Assembly: GCF_000714935.1 (NCBI RefSeq)
Contig: NZ_JMIR01000029.1
Span: forward strand, 1-58,247
DNA: 58,247 nt
Direction of reading: 5' to 3'
From: Tumebacillus flagellatus
Lineage (GTDB): Bacteria; Bacillota; Bacilli; Tumebacillales; Tumebacillaceae
Below, one piece after another: positions 51,579 through 58,247 of the stretch. The notes under the pieces were generated by a model. The model was not told where the DNA came from. It did not search any database and worked only from the letters and a program-made list of their open reading frames with translations. Positions within the stretch are counted from its first letter, which is position 1, and the number at the start of each line of letters is the position of its first letter. A program made the translations under genes and the position numbers.

Positions 51579-51805
51579 AGTCTGTTCCTCCTGAAATCTT
51601 TACTTGAACCTCGAAGGCTTTATTCTACTTCCACAATATCTATTGATTATATCAATAATAACGAATTTCCTCAAAAAAGGTTCTCGTAATATGGAAATCA
51701 AACTGCTCGGAAATTCGTCCGTAACGTGTTAAATGTGAGAGGGGTATACAATTGTACCACTAGACTTCTAAAACGTCGTATACGAGCAAATAGAGGTAGT
51801 CAAAG

Positions 51806-53095
51806 TTACTCACTATACTCACGATAGATTACCTCAAAATACCCATCTTCCAAGATCCCAAACTTCCCCTTTAGTTTCTTATTCAGTTTCTCCTTCGACA
51901 AAGCATATTTATCTAGCATCTCAGGAATGATGCGCTTTAGCTCCAACTCCTTGAACTGATTTCGGATTCCATCTATCCGGGCTTGTTCCAAAACCTCCTT
52001 CTCTCTTGTCCAACCTTTTTCGTCAATAATAGTTAAAATGATTTGTTCAAGACGAAATGCAACATGTTCATTTATCTCCCGTATTGGCTTGCCTTTTTGT
52101 TGTGGAAACACTCGATCAGCCTCGTCAACGCCAAGTGCCCGTAGAAGCATCTCTCTGCTAAAACCTTTGATCGTCATCTTTTTCTCTTTAAATGTCTTCG
52201 CTCGCTGTTCGGCCAGATTGAGCAGTTCGGAATCGTAACGTGGCACTGAATAGAATGTTATGCGGTAATATTGATTCTTTTTTGCTTTTTCGGCGTATGA
52301 CTGCTGCAACATTTTCTCTGGGATTTCTTCGTCTCTCAGCTTGTTGATCAGGCCAAGATAGGTAAGAAAATTAATTCGATTCGTGATTAGCTTCACGTCT
52401 TTCTTGTTCTTCCCTGCAAAATGTCTTGCGCTTGCGAAAAACACAATCTCAGTGCCCTCTGTAGTAGTGAAATACTCTGTATACACATGCTCAATCGCCT
52501 TGTCTAAAACAGATTGGAGCAATTTAAGATACCTGACAATCATGTTGTAGAGAAGCGGATATTGAATTTCAAGCTCCTTCCCCCATATCAGCGTAATGTT
52601 TTCTTCGATCATTTCCCTTTGGGTACGCTGCCAATCTGTTTCTTTATAGCTGATTCGGTATATTTTCCGTAAAAAACGCAATGCATCTGCGTTCTCAGAG
52701 TCTAAGATTCGAGCAACAACTTCAATAATTGTCCCATCTCGAAATGGACAGTTATGATCATCACAATGGTAAAGATAATGGCCAGTTTCTTGATTCAGGA
52801 AGATCGTCGCGCTGGTCGCTGAATCCTCGTGGAAGAAACAATTGAATCGTCTTTTGTAGACCCCAAGTAGTTGCCGTAAGTCCTGTTGTTTTAGGTATTC
52901 GTATACTTTGGAATGGGATAGAACCTCAATATCTTTCAAGTCGATAAATTGTTGTAGATTGCCAACATTTTTGTTCTCTATTAAATGGATATTAGTGCCA
53001 ACAATAGAGAATAGACAACTTATATTGTTGGCACCTGTTTCCTTATCCCTTTCGTATTCTCCTTCAAACAATGTTCTCTTCCCCCTAGCTACCAT
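51806..53095 (-). CDS. protein with CHC2-like primase zinc finger
   Basis: 429 aa. Residues 84-120 read RFNCFFHEDSATSATIFLNQETGHYLYHCDDHNCPF: Cys86, His89, Cys111 and Cys116 fit a DnaG-type CHC2 zinc finger, except that the last pair is C-x4-C instead of C-x2-C. No TOPRIM motif is seen; the rest is helical and lysine-rich. Plasmids and integrative elements use such proteins in replication initiation. The start is uncertain: ATG 53095 lacks a good ribosome site, and a TTG nearby follows AGGGGG. Upstream at 53121-53184 CGATATTT appears repeatedly, which could be replication-related. Confidence 0.6.
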   Translation of the reverse strand: MVARGKRTLFEGEYERDKETGANNISCLFSIVGTNIHLIENKNVGNLQQFIDLKDIEVLSHSKVYEYLKQQDLRQLLGVYKRRFNCFFHEDSATSATIFLNQETGHYLYHCDDHNCPFRDGTIIEVVARILDSENADALRFLRKIYRISYKETDWQRTQREMIEENITLIWGKELEIQYPLLYNMIVRYLKLLQSVLDKAIEHVYTEYFTTTEGTEIVFFASARHFAGKNKKDVKLITNRINFLTYLGLINKLRDEEIPEKMLQQSYAEKAKKNQYYRITFYSVPRYDSELLNLAEQRAKTFKEKKMTIKGFSREMLLRALGVDEADRVFPQQKGKPIREINEHVAFRLEQIILTIIDEKGWTREKEVLEQARIDGIRNQFKELELKRIIPEMLDKYALSKEKLNKKLKGKFGILEDGYFEVIYREYSE

Positions 53096-53195
53096 CTTCG
53101 ATGATTACCCATTACTATACACGATATTTAAATATGGTCAACTATAAGTTTAATAATACAAAAATATCATGCGAACGATATTTTTTTGGGCACAC

Positions 53196-53225
53196 AAAAA
53201 AGAGCGGGTCGAAATTGACCCACTC
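53196..53225 (-). terminator. terminator of the right-end integrase
   Basis: GAGTGGGTC-AATTTC-GACCCGCTC followed by TTTTTT on the minus strand, just past the integrase stop at 53232. Confidence 0.85.
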
Positions 53226-53231
53226 CCAATC

Positions 53232-54209
53232 CTATACCTTGATATTTTTCAGAGGAGAAAACGAATTGTGTTGACGCTTCACATCCGAATTGGTCATTTG
53301 GATGTACTTCCTGACCATCGACATATCGCTATGCCCTAAAATCCGCTGCAAACTAAACGGATCACCGCCATTCAGGATGTAGAGCAATGCTCCTGTGTGT
53401 CTGAATGTGTGGGGCGAAACCCGCTTATTTTGAATTCCTGCTATTTCTCCATACTCTGTCAAACGTCTTCTCCATGAGTTTGCTAAAACTGTCCGCCCAT
53501 CATAAGTAAGGAACAAAAGCTCCTCTCCGAACTCCTCTGATTCATTGATGTAATCAGCAAGCAACTTACTTGTCTTCGAAGAAATAGGGACAGTTCTTGC
53601 TCTGCGAGTCTTCGTCTCATGAGCTTCTAACTTTATGGTTCCTTCTTTCAAATTCACATTGCTCCTTCTGATCGTCAATAACTCGGAAATGCGAACCATC
53701 GAGTCAAATAATACACAAACCATCACGTAATCCCGAAATCCTGCAAACGTGGATGTATCAATGGCGTTGAGCAATACTTTGACTTCCGCAGGAGTTAGAG
53801 ACTCGATTGTATCCTCTTCAGTTTTTAGAGTCTTGACCTTCTCATGAACAGGAGTGGAGAGATACCCTTCCCCGTATGCAAATCTAACAAGGGCTCTCAT
53901 AGTTCGAATCCGAACATTGACTGTGACAGGAGAAAGACCGCGATCATGAAGCATCCATTCGATATATCCGCGAAACATGTCTGATGTAATTTCCTCACAG
54001 GATATGTCTTGTGTCAAATACTCTAATAGATACCCAAAATGTTGGTGATACTCCTCGACAGTTCGAATCGCCAACCCTTCTGTATGCTTTTGAACCATGA
54101 ATCTCTCAAAGATCTCAACCAGTGTCAGTGCTTCGATTTGCTTCCTTTGGTTGCTAAGAGAGGTGTTCAAGCGCGTTCCTTTTCGTTTGGATGCCGTTGC
54201 TCTGTACAT
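53232..54209 (-). CDS. tyrosine integrase of the island
   Basis: 325 aa. N-terminal core-binding domain (about 25-125) and catalytic domain with Arg173 (MVRISELLT), His267-x-x-Arg270 (SPHTFRHTG), His293 (LGHSDM) and Tyr302 (RKYIQM). It lies 254 bp from the right 42-bp repeat, the usual place for the integrase that recognises the att site. ATG 54209 follows AGGGGG by 11 bases. Most likely it drives integration and excision at the tRNA-Sec fragment repeats. Confidence 0.9.
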   Translation of the reverse strand: MYRATASKRKGTRLNTSLSNQRKQIEALTLVEIFERFMVQKHTEGLAIRTVEEYHQHFGYLLEYLTQDISCEEITSDMFRGYIEWMLHDRGLSPVTVNVRIRTMRALVRFAYGEGYLSTPVHEKVKTLKTEEDTIESLTPAEVKVLLNAIDTSTFAGFRDYVMVCVLFDSMVRISELLTIRRSNVNLKEGTIKLEAHETKTRRARTVPISSKTSKLLADYINESEEFGEELLFLTYDGRTVLANSWRRRLTEYGEIAGIQNKRVSPHTFRHTGALLYILNGGDPFSLQRILGHSDMSMVRKYIQMTNSDVKRQHNSFSPLKNIKV

Positions 54210-54412
54210 AAACAAAAAAACCCCCTACAAGTATTGTAGAGAGTTACCATCGACCCGAAACTGTCCATTTGACGCACTCGGTCACACCAAATCGGACTCA
54301 CTCGGACATGTCATTTTCCATCACGAAACCGTGTGGCTTTTGACTACTCAGATCAACATTGATCTACCTGTGGAAAAGTCCAACGACCCCGTACCACACC
54401 TAACATCTACTT

Positions 54413-54509
54413 TGGCCTAGTGCGTGGGAATCGAACCCACCCAGGCTACACCATAGCCCGCACTCGGTTTTGAAGACCGGGAAGGACACCAGTACCCCAT
54501 CCACACGTA
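54413..54509 (-). tRNA. selC: tRNA-Sec (anticodon UCA), acceptor tip poorly paired
   Basis: On the minus strand: a D-arm with six-pair stem and CTGG loop, anticodon loop CTTCAAA (anticodon UCA) on a stem of CCGGT/ACCGA, a long variable arm (GGCTA/TAGCC), T-arm GTGGG-TTCGATT-CCCAC, then GCACTAG, G and an encoded CCA. Length 97 nt, as for bacterial tRNA-Sec. The 5' strand reads TACGTGT where CTAGTGT or CTAGTGC would be expected; only four or five of seven pairs form. The mismatch begins where the 42-bp repeat ends, so recombination may have swapped the tip. It may be impaired. Confidence 0.65.
54463..54504. repeat. right attachment-site repeat (inside tRNA-Sec)
   Basis: Exact 42-bp match to 40175-40216. 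It spans anticodon stem-loop, D-arm and part of the acceptor 5' strand of the tRNA-Sec. Sequence identity ends after GTGG on the 5' side and in the anticodon-stem/variable-arm border on the other. Confidence 0.75.
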
Positions 54510-54527
54510 ACCGTTTCATTCAACGGA

Positions 54528-55037
54528 CTATGGTCGACTCCATTTCTCCAACCACTCTTTTCTCCAAATCGGATACTCTTTGCCCTGAACCTCTTCCAGC
54601 GTTTTTCCCTCCAAAGACCACATCCCGCCATCCAAGTTCTCGTCGACAACCGGTATTGACGTTCCGCCGATCACTTGATGGTCTACCTCATATATGTAGA
54701 GCTCCGTTTGTTTTTTGGATTTGACTCCCTTAGTGGTCCATTGGTCAAGAGGATGATTTTTGACGATAAATTTAGTGATCTGCACATTCTTTCCAAGAAA
54801 TGGAGTGGGATCAACGCTTTGCAACCCCCAATTTACCATATAGGGCATCTGTGTCAGTTTTTCTTTTGTTATTTGGTACTCATCTACTTTTCCTTCGGCT
54901 GAGATGATTTGGTACCCCTTGTCCTGAAGATATTTTTCAATTGCGTTTTCAGGTTCTGTGTTGTTTGGATTTGCAGAGCATCCACTTACAATCAGAATCA
55001 TACAGACAACAACAACCCATATCGTATGTATGCGCAT
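54528..55037 (-). CDS. lipoprotein of the C70-protease operon
   Basis: About 169 aa. Signal peptide with lipobox (VVVVCMILIVSGC), so Cys is lipidated and the protein anchored outside the membrane. The rest is soluble with no named family (ENAIEKYLQDKGYQIISAEGKVDEYQITKEKLTQ; TELYIYEVDHQVIGGTSIPV). It follows the membrane-anchored protein gene with a few bases between, the third gene of the operon. ATG 55037 with TGAGGT upstream is preferred to the GTG at 55040. Confidence 0.7.
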   Translation of the reverse strand: MRIHTIWVVVVCMILIVSGCSANPNNTEPENAIEKYLQDKGYQIISAEGKVDEYQITKEKLTQMPYMVNWGLQSVDPTPFLGKNVQITKFIVKNHPLDQWTTKGVKSKKQTELYIYEVDHQVIGGTSIPVVDENLDGGMWSLEGKTLEEVQGKEYPIWRKEWLEKWSRP

Positions 55038-55040
55038 CAC

Positions 55041-55814
55041 TTACCTCATCTCTATACGCTTACGATATACCAGTATCACCGAATAGAGGAAGCCTCCAAT
55101 CATCAAAAGCAAAGTGGGCAGTTGCCATTGGATGGGTGCAGACTTTTCTGTCATCACACCGGCGTCATCAACCTGGCTTGAATTCGCTTGTTGATCTTTC
55201 AGTAACTTCACGGTAAGACTGGACGGCCATGCTTTCGTGTTATCCATTCGCGCTGTTTGCTTCATCTTGTTGCTAGCTGAAGTATCCGGAACATTGAATT
55301 CTTGTCCAGACATGTTCGTCACCAGATAGTGAACGTTCTTATCTTTGACTACGATCGGCTTTATGTCACTGTTCTGCACAGAATCTTGAAAAGTATGGAG
55401 GGCATCTCCAAATTCTTTTGCTTTCCCACCGTAGCTAATGAGATGGTATTCACCTTTCTCGATACCTACTGTCAAAAAAGATTTGGGTTGATCATTGACA
55501 TAGGTAAGAAATAGCCATTCATTATTTGGGTGCGACAATTCGAGTAATTTATCGGAAATGCCTTTCTTCAATTTCTCAGGATCGACGACTTGAATCTGAA
55601 AAGCTTCTCCCAAGGACATCTGAGCCACTTCCGTTGCATCGGAAAATCCCCATTTGAGAGGTGCTTGCGCAGCTCTTTCCTTAAAAACCTTTAGCCCATC
55701 GTTTGCAACCTGAATGACCTGCGAGGGTACGGATGCAGTTGCTGCGTAAGATGGTACTGCAAGAAAACAAACGCATGCCAGAATTCCCAGTAAAAAGGTT
55801 ATTGTATTTTTCAT
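55041..55814 (-). CDS. exported protein with C-terminal membrane anchor
   Basis: 257 aa. Signal peptide (ITFLLGILACVCFLAVPSYA), extracellular domain about 25-225 and one C-terminal helix (LPTLLLMIGGFLYSVILVY) with basic KRIEMR tail: a type I membrane protein. VVDPEKLKKGISDKLLELSHPNNEWLFLTYVNDQPKSFLTVGIEKGEYHLISYGGKAKEFGDAL may be a small alpha/beta domain. No family recognised. Probably works with the protease and lipoprotein of the same operon. Confidence 0.65.
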   Translation of the reverse strand: MKNTITFLLGILACVCFLAVPSYAATASVPSQVIQVANDGLKVFKERAAQAPLKWGFSDATEVAQMSLGEAFQIQVVDPEKLKKGISDKLLELSHPNNEWLFLTYVNDQPKSFLTVGIEKGEYHLISYGGKAKEFGDALHTFQDSVQNSDIKPIVVKDKNVHYLVTNMSGQEFNVPDTSASNKMKQTARMDNTKAWPSSLTVKLLKDQQANSSQVDDAGVMTEKSAPIQWQLPTLLLMIGGFLYSVILVYRKRIEMR

Positions 55815-55832
55815 GCAAGCAGCCTCCTCTAT

Positions 55833-56399
55833 CTATTTATATTTCAGCATATCCTTGAGACCCCATCGCCAAGAATGAGTGGAGTCATAGCAGAAAGCGT
55901 TAAAAGTCATGGAGTGCATCGTGCCATCCACAGGGTCCATGTAATCAACGTACTGACCTCCTGAATCGTTCCAGCCTTCAATAACTACCGCATGTCCACT
56001 TGAGTTCCCTGTCCATGCCCAAGATACATAAATCGGTTTGCTTCCGTTAATTTGAGTTTGAATCGTAGAAAATGCGAGAGTTCCTGAATAGTAGTTACTA
56101 GATACACCATAATCGTACATGCCGCCTTGAGCTTCTTGCACAGTGGCTGACAGGTCATTACAAGAGCTTAGACCTTTCACGTGGTTTACAAAATCACATT
56201 GACTCACACTTTTCCCAAAATAGCTTAGGATAGACGTACTAGAAGCGGCCCAGCACCAAAGACTGCGTTGTTGTTGAGCACCAGGTATCCACAAAACCGT
56301 GCTGCTTGCATACGCCTGACTCACAAAAGTCACGAAAACGACAAGTGCTAAAATTGGAATAAGAATGTACTTCTTGATAAATGACCCTTCCATACTCAT
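55833..56399 (-). CDS. secreted papain-like cysteine protease (C39/C70-like)
   Basis: 188 aa. Signal peptide (YILIPILALVVFVTFVSQAYA), then a papain-like fold: QRSLWCWAASSTSILSYFG (Cys49), GNSSGHAVVIEGWND (His136) and VDYMDPVDG (Asp155), the Cys-His-Asp/Asn triad with the CWAA motif of AvrRpt2 (C70)/C39-like peptidases. It would act outside the cell; the target is unknown. First gene of a three-gene operon. Two ATGs (56399, 56393) are in frame; AAGG lies nine bases before the first. Confidence 0.8.
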   Translation of the reverse strand: MSMEGSFIKKYILIPILALVVFVTFVSQAYASSTVLWIPGAQQQRSLWCWAASSTSILSYFGKSVSQCDFVNHVKGLSSCNDLSATVQEAQGGMYDYGVSSNYYSGTLAFSTIQTQINGSKPIYVSWAWTGNSSGHAVVIEGWNDSGGQYVDYMDPVDGTMHSMTFNAFCYDSTHSWRWGLKDMLKYK

Positions 56400-56745
56400 G
56401 ACTCACGCCTTTCGATTACCAATAATTTTTTGATACAGATATTGTGTATAATAGGTTGTCAGTCAGTATACTGAGTTAAGTAATCACCACCTTTAAATAT
56501 TCAATCAATAAACATAACAAATTCTCAAAAACGACAATATCATACAAAATAAATTAAATCAACATATTGTTGACATGGAGAATATTTCTGTATATTTCAA
56601 TATGTGCAATAAATTTCAATTAAACTAAAAAGCACCTGAGCCGCTTTAGTCGAATTTAGTTGGGTGAGCAACAACATCGAGTAGTGTCAACGTCGGGATA
56701 TATTTGACCCACAAGCGCCGGTTTGAAAATGACCCACCTGACGGT
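56400..56745. other. AT-rich intergenic region with insertion-sequence ends
   Basis: No gene seen. At 56627-56672 lies a copy (about 80 % identical by eye) of the sequence at 58062-58107, probably an IS end. From about 56680 the sequence has repeated (A/T)TGACCCAC motifs on the plus strand, typical of IS21-family terminal repeats, leading into the istB remnant. Confidence 0.5.
56627..56672. repeat. putative IS end, copy 1
   Basis: AAAAAGCACC-GAG-CGCTTT-GTCGAA pattern shared with 58062-58107 in the same orientation. Copy 2 directly precedes the transposase-like ORF at the window edge, so both are likely left ends of the same kind of element. Confidence 0.45.
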
Positions 56746-57103
56746 TTATTCTGTCACTTGCCGTGGCATCCCATAGGAGCCGGATTTCATCTTCTCACGT
56801 AAGCGGTAGCTGTTGCCGCGAATATTTATGTTGTGTGAATGGTGAAGTAAACGATCAAAAATCGCCGTCGCTAGGACCAAGTCCCCCCTCATTTCTCCCC
56901 ACTCCCCGAAGTTCTTGTTGCTGGACATGACGATACTTCCGCGCTCATATCGAGCACTAATTACTTGAAAGAAGAGATTTGCGGCCACCCTGTCAATCGG
57001 AAGATAACCCACCTCATCAATCAAAAGCAGTTTTGGGCGAGTGTATACTCGCAGCCGCTTGTCTAGTCGATTTTCCTCATACGCTTTGCGTAGATCCACA
57101 ATA
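56746..57103 (-). pseudogene. istB: IS21-family istB remnant (C-terminal part)
   Basis: About 118 residues match the C-terminal half of IstB: DLRKAYEENRLDKRLRVY, KLLLIDEVGYLPIDRVAANLFFQVISARYERGSIVMSSNKNFGEWGE (Walker B and sensor region) and RLLHHSHNINIRGNSYRLREKMKSG. The N-terminal half with the Walker A is gone; at 57103 the sequence switches abruptly to the copied subtilase end. No istA remains. It cannot be functional. Confidence 0.85.
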
Positions 57104-57228
57104 GACATCCGCGACATCTTGCAAAATACCGCCGACGATCTCGGCCCCGCGGTCGCGACGATTACTACGGCTGGGGCGAGATTAATTTCTCGAAAGCGGT
57201 GGCGGCGGCGAGGGATACGGTGAAATAA
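57104..57228 (+). pseudogene. frameshifted second copy of the subtilase 3' end
   Basis: 125 bp match 39899-40024 with about nine substitutions and one missing base near 57153, which throws the frame (DIRDILQNTADDLGP then out of frame; GWGEINFSKAVAAARDTVK in another). A TAA replaces the TGA. The gene's terminator stem is also copied (57245-57270). Confidence 0.85.
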
Positions 57229-57244
57229 TCGGAACACGAAAAAA

Positions 57245-57270
57245 GGCAGCAGACCCGCGAGTCTGCTGCC
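57245..57270. terminator. copied subtilase terminator, now serving the DUF1648 gene
   Basis: GGCAGCAGAC-CCGCGA-GTCTGCTGCC; T-rich on both sides (TTTTTT on the minus strand). Same arms as at 40031-40054. Confidence 0.8.
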
Positions 57271-57275
57271 TTCTC

Positions 57276-57680
57276 TTATGAAAACGCCAACTGAATCATG
57301 AACCATTCAATCCCCGTAAACAACACAACGGTGAAAAGCTTCACCCAAGAGAGCACCAAACGCCCCATTCGATATTGGCGAAACGCATTCTCTTCGGTGA
57401 TCGCTTGCCGATAGTTGAACGTATGTGGAAATTTGCTCAAGACCGTAAACCCGATAAAAAGTACGATCGAGAGGAGCGGCATGAGGAGCAAGACCCATTT
57501 GTTGCCCCACCCGTTTACATCCCCCGATCCGTTTACATGGGTCGGAATGATCTCCGGCAGTTGGGGCCCCACGAAAGCAAGATACCCCATAGCCGCCAGC
57601 AACAGCAGAACCGAAATCCAGTCATGCCATTTTTCCAGCGCGGTTTTTGGAATGTGCAACACCGGACGATTGTTCATCAT
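57276..57680 (-). CDS. DUF1648 membrane protein
   Basis: 134 aa with three hydrophobic helices: WISVLLLLAAMGYLAFVGPQLPEIIPTHVNGSGDVNGWGNKWVLLLMPLLSIVLFIGFTVL carries the DUF1648 (PF07853) signature (LPxxIPTHxxxxGxxNGWGxK). A third helix is near the C-terminus. Role unknown; relatives are SdpI-like immunity proteins in Bacillus. The gene begins 14 bp after the next gene on the same strand, with GGGGGAG before the ATG pair. Confidence 0.8.
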   Translation of the reverse strand: MMNNRPVLHIPKTALEKWHDWISVLLLLAAMGYLAFVGPQLPEIIPTHVNGSGDVNGWGNKWVLLLMPLLSIVLFIGFTVLSKFPHTFNYRQAITEENAFRQYRMGRLVLSWVKLFTVVLFTGIEWFMIQLAFS

Positions 57681-57694
57681 GAGACTCCCCCTGT

Positions 57695-57961
57695 CTACCG
57701 TTTATCCAGACGATCCAACTTATCAAGCTTGTCATTGATCTTATCCAAAAGCCTGACCACCTCCGCAAACCCCAACACCAAAACCCCGGAGACGATGGAA
57801 CCAATCCAGTACTTAAACGCCAAAGCCAACTCAAACCTCGTGTACATCGCCCCAGGCTCCACAGGCACATTGGCAAGAAAAAAGCCTGACACAACCCCCA
57901 CCACCATCACCGCCCATCCCAAAAAACGCAAAACCCGCGCGGTCTTCGTTTCTTCGTACAT
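57695..57961 (-). CDS. small two-span membrane protein
   Basis: 88 aa. Two helices (VLRFLGWAVMVVGVVSGFFLA; FKYWIGSIVSGVLVLGFAEVVRLL) and a C-terminal heptad tail (DKINDKLDKLDRLDKR). No named family. AAGGGGGAG precedes the ATG. It forms an operon with the DUF1648 gene. Confidence 0.7.
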   Translation of the reverse strand: MYEETKTARVLRFLGWAVMVVGVVSGFFLANVPVEPGAMYTRFELALAFKYWIGSIVSGVLVLGFAEVVRLLDKINDKLDKLDRLDKR

Positions 57962-58061
57962 GAAGCTCCCCCTTGGTGACAGGAATTTTTTTCCTTAATT
58001 TTCTTTTATCATACCATGAAAAAAGGGCTCTAGAATGAATTTTGTGGTGAACTGGAAATAA

Positions 58062-58107
58062 AAAAGCACCCGAGACGCTTTTGTCGAAGTTTGTTGTGCG
58101 ACCAGCA
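58062..58107. repeat. putative IS end, copy 2
   Basis: Copy of 56627-56672 (about 80 % identity by eye, same orientation), located 33 bp before the start of the transposase-like ORF. Confidence 0.45.
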
Positions 58108-58139
58108 AACTTGAGAGGAGCGTCGTTGTACAAAGCGAA

Positions 58140-58247
58140 TGGCCGAGTGGTTGTTCAAGCTCTGCCGCACATGCTCTATCGCACAGGTCGCTGCTGAGAT
58201 CGGCTGGACTCGTCCAAGATTAGACCGTCTGTTCCATCGCCTAGCTG
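58140..58247 (+). CDS. start of a transposase-like protein (cut by window end)
   Basis: 36 codons, MAEWLFKLCRTCSIAQVAAEIGWTRPRLDRLFHRLA, no stop before the edge. SIAQVAAEIGWTRPRLDRL reads as a helix-turn-helix of the kind found at the start of ISL3-type transposases, and an apparent IS end precedes it. The ribosome site (AGAGGAG) is distant, so the true start may differ. Identity is tentative. Confidence 0.45.

Larger units (their letters stand above)
40175..54504. mobile_element. 14.3-kb integrated island at tRNA-Sec
   Basis: Bounded by 42-bp direct repeats derived from a tRNA-Sec gene. A tyrosine integrase (53232-54209) lies beside the right repeat and a second recombinase (45034-45861) inside. 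All cargo genes run on the minus strand, and by eye the region is clearly AT-richer than both flanks. No capsid, tail or conjugation genes are seen; a primase-like zinc-finger protein is present. This fits an integrative element or phage satellite carrying regulatory and defence cargo (inference). Confidence 0.75.

Noticed and set aside
53159-53184. AAATATC...GATATTT hairpin as terminator of the zinc-finger gene
   Set aside because: It lies upstream of that gene's start, not at its end; kept only as part of the possible repeat/origin zone.
57041-57223. 60-codon plus-strand ORF as a new protein
   Set aside because: It is a fusion of antisense istB with the frameshifted subtilase remnant, so it is a chimeric pseudogene frame.

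Overview
The window looks like chromosomal DNA of a GC-rich, spore-forming, Gram-positive Bacillota of the Alicyclobacillaceae/Tumebacillus type (inference). The pointers are strong AGGAGG ribosome sites, many hairpin-plus-U-run terminators, S-layer (SLH) domains, a YheC/D-type spore-coat ATP-grasp protein, an NFACT/RqcH protein and RNPP-type HTH-TPR regulators. No rRNA operon or CRISPR array was seen.

Layout. Positions 1-40,060 are core-like, GC-rich genome: the tail of a coiled-coil protein, an aldo/keto reductase, DUF192, rqcH behind a structured leader, CvpA, a three-gene ABC-2 exporter, a glycosyltransferase facing a YheC/D ATP-grasp protein, a large membrane protein, an esterase, a decayed TPR gene, an Uma2-type protein, a HEAT protein, DoxX and a Nudix hydrolase. 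An eight-gene minus-strand operon (29,023 to 16,606) follows. It joins an ABC-2 transporter to a MoxR AAA ATPase, a DUF58 protein, two VWA/BatA-like membrane proteins, a long exported protein and a coiled-coil/Gly-Ser-Gln protein. Next come a DHH phosphoesterase, the tRNA hydroxylase TrhO, a CDF metal exporter, an HpcH/HpaI aldolase, an SLH-GH18 cell-wall enzyme, a kinase-like phosphotransferase, a DUF2254-like protein and an unusual membrane-anchored subtilase.

Positions 40,175-54,504 form an AT-richer integrated island bounded by two identical 42-bp copies of part of a tRNA-Sec (anticodon UCA). A tyrosine integrase lies next to the right copy and a second recombinase lies inside. The cargo includes: (i) an NA37 nucleoid-associated protein, a PD-(D/E)XK-like nuclease, an unknown 380-aa protein and a Schlafen/AlbA_2 protein; (ii) two HTH-TPR regulators, one translationally coupled to a 58-codon secreted pro-peptide carrying the octapeptide FEPPQPLL twice, each regulator preceded by a long dyad of 41-42 bp; (iii) a HEPN-motif/zinc-ribbon protein paired with a TauD-like 2-oxoglutarate oxygenase; (iv) a protein with a CHC2-like primase zinc finger. 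I read this as a mobile, probably phage-related or plasmid-related element with its own peptide signalling and candidate anti-phage modules (inference).

Positions 54,528-58,247 hold a three-gene exported operon (C70/papain-like cysteine protease, membrane-anchored protein, lipoprotein), then IS21 (istB) debris fused to a frameshifted second copy of the subtilase 3' end, two small membrane proteins and the start of another transposase-like ORF cut by the window edge. The subtilase end and its terminator therefore bracket the whole 17-kb accessory zone as direct repeats.
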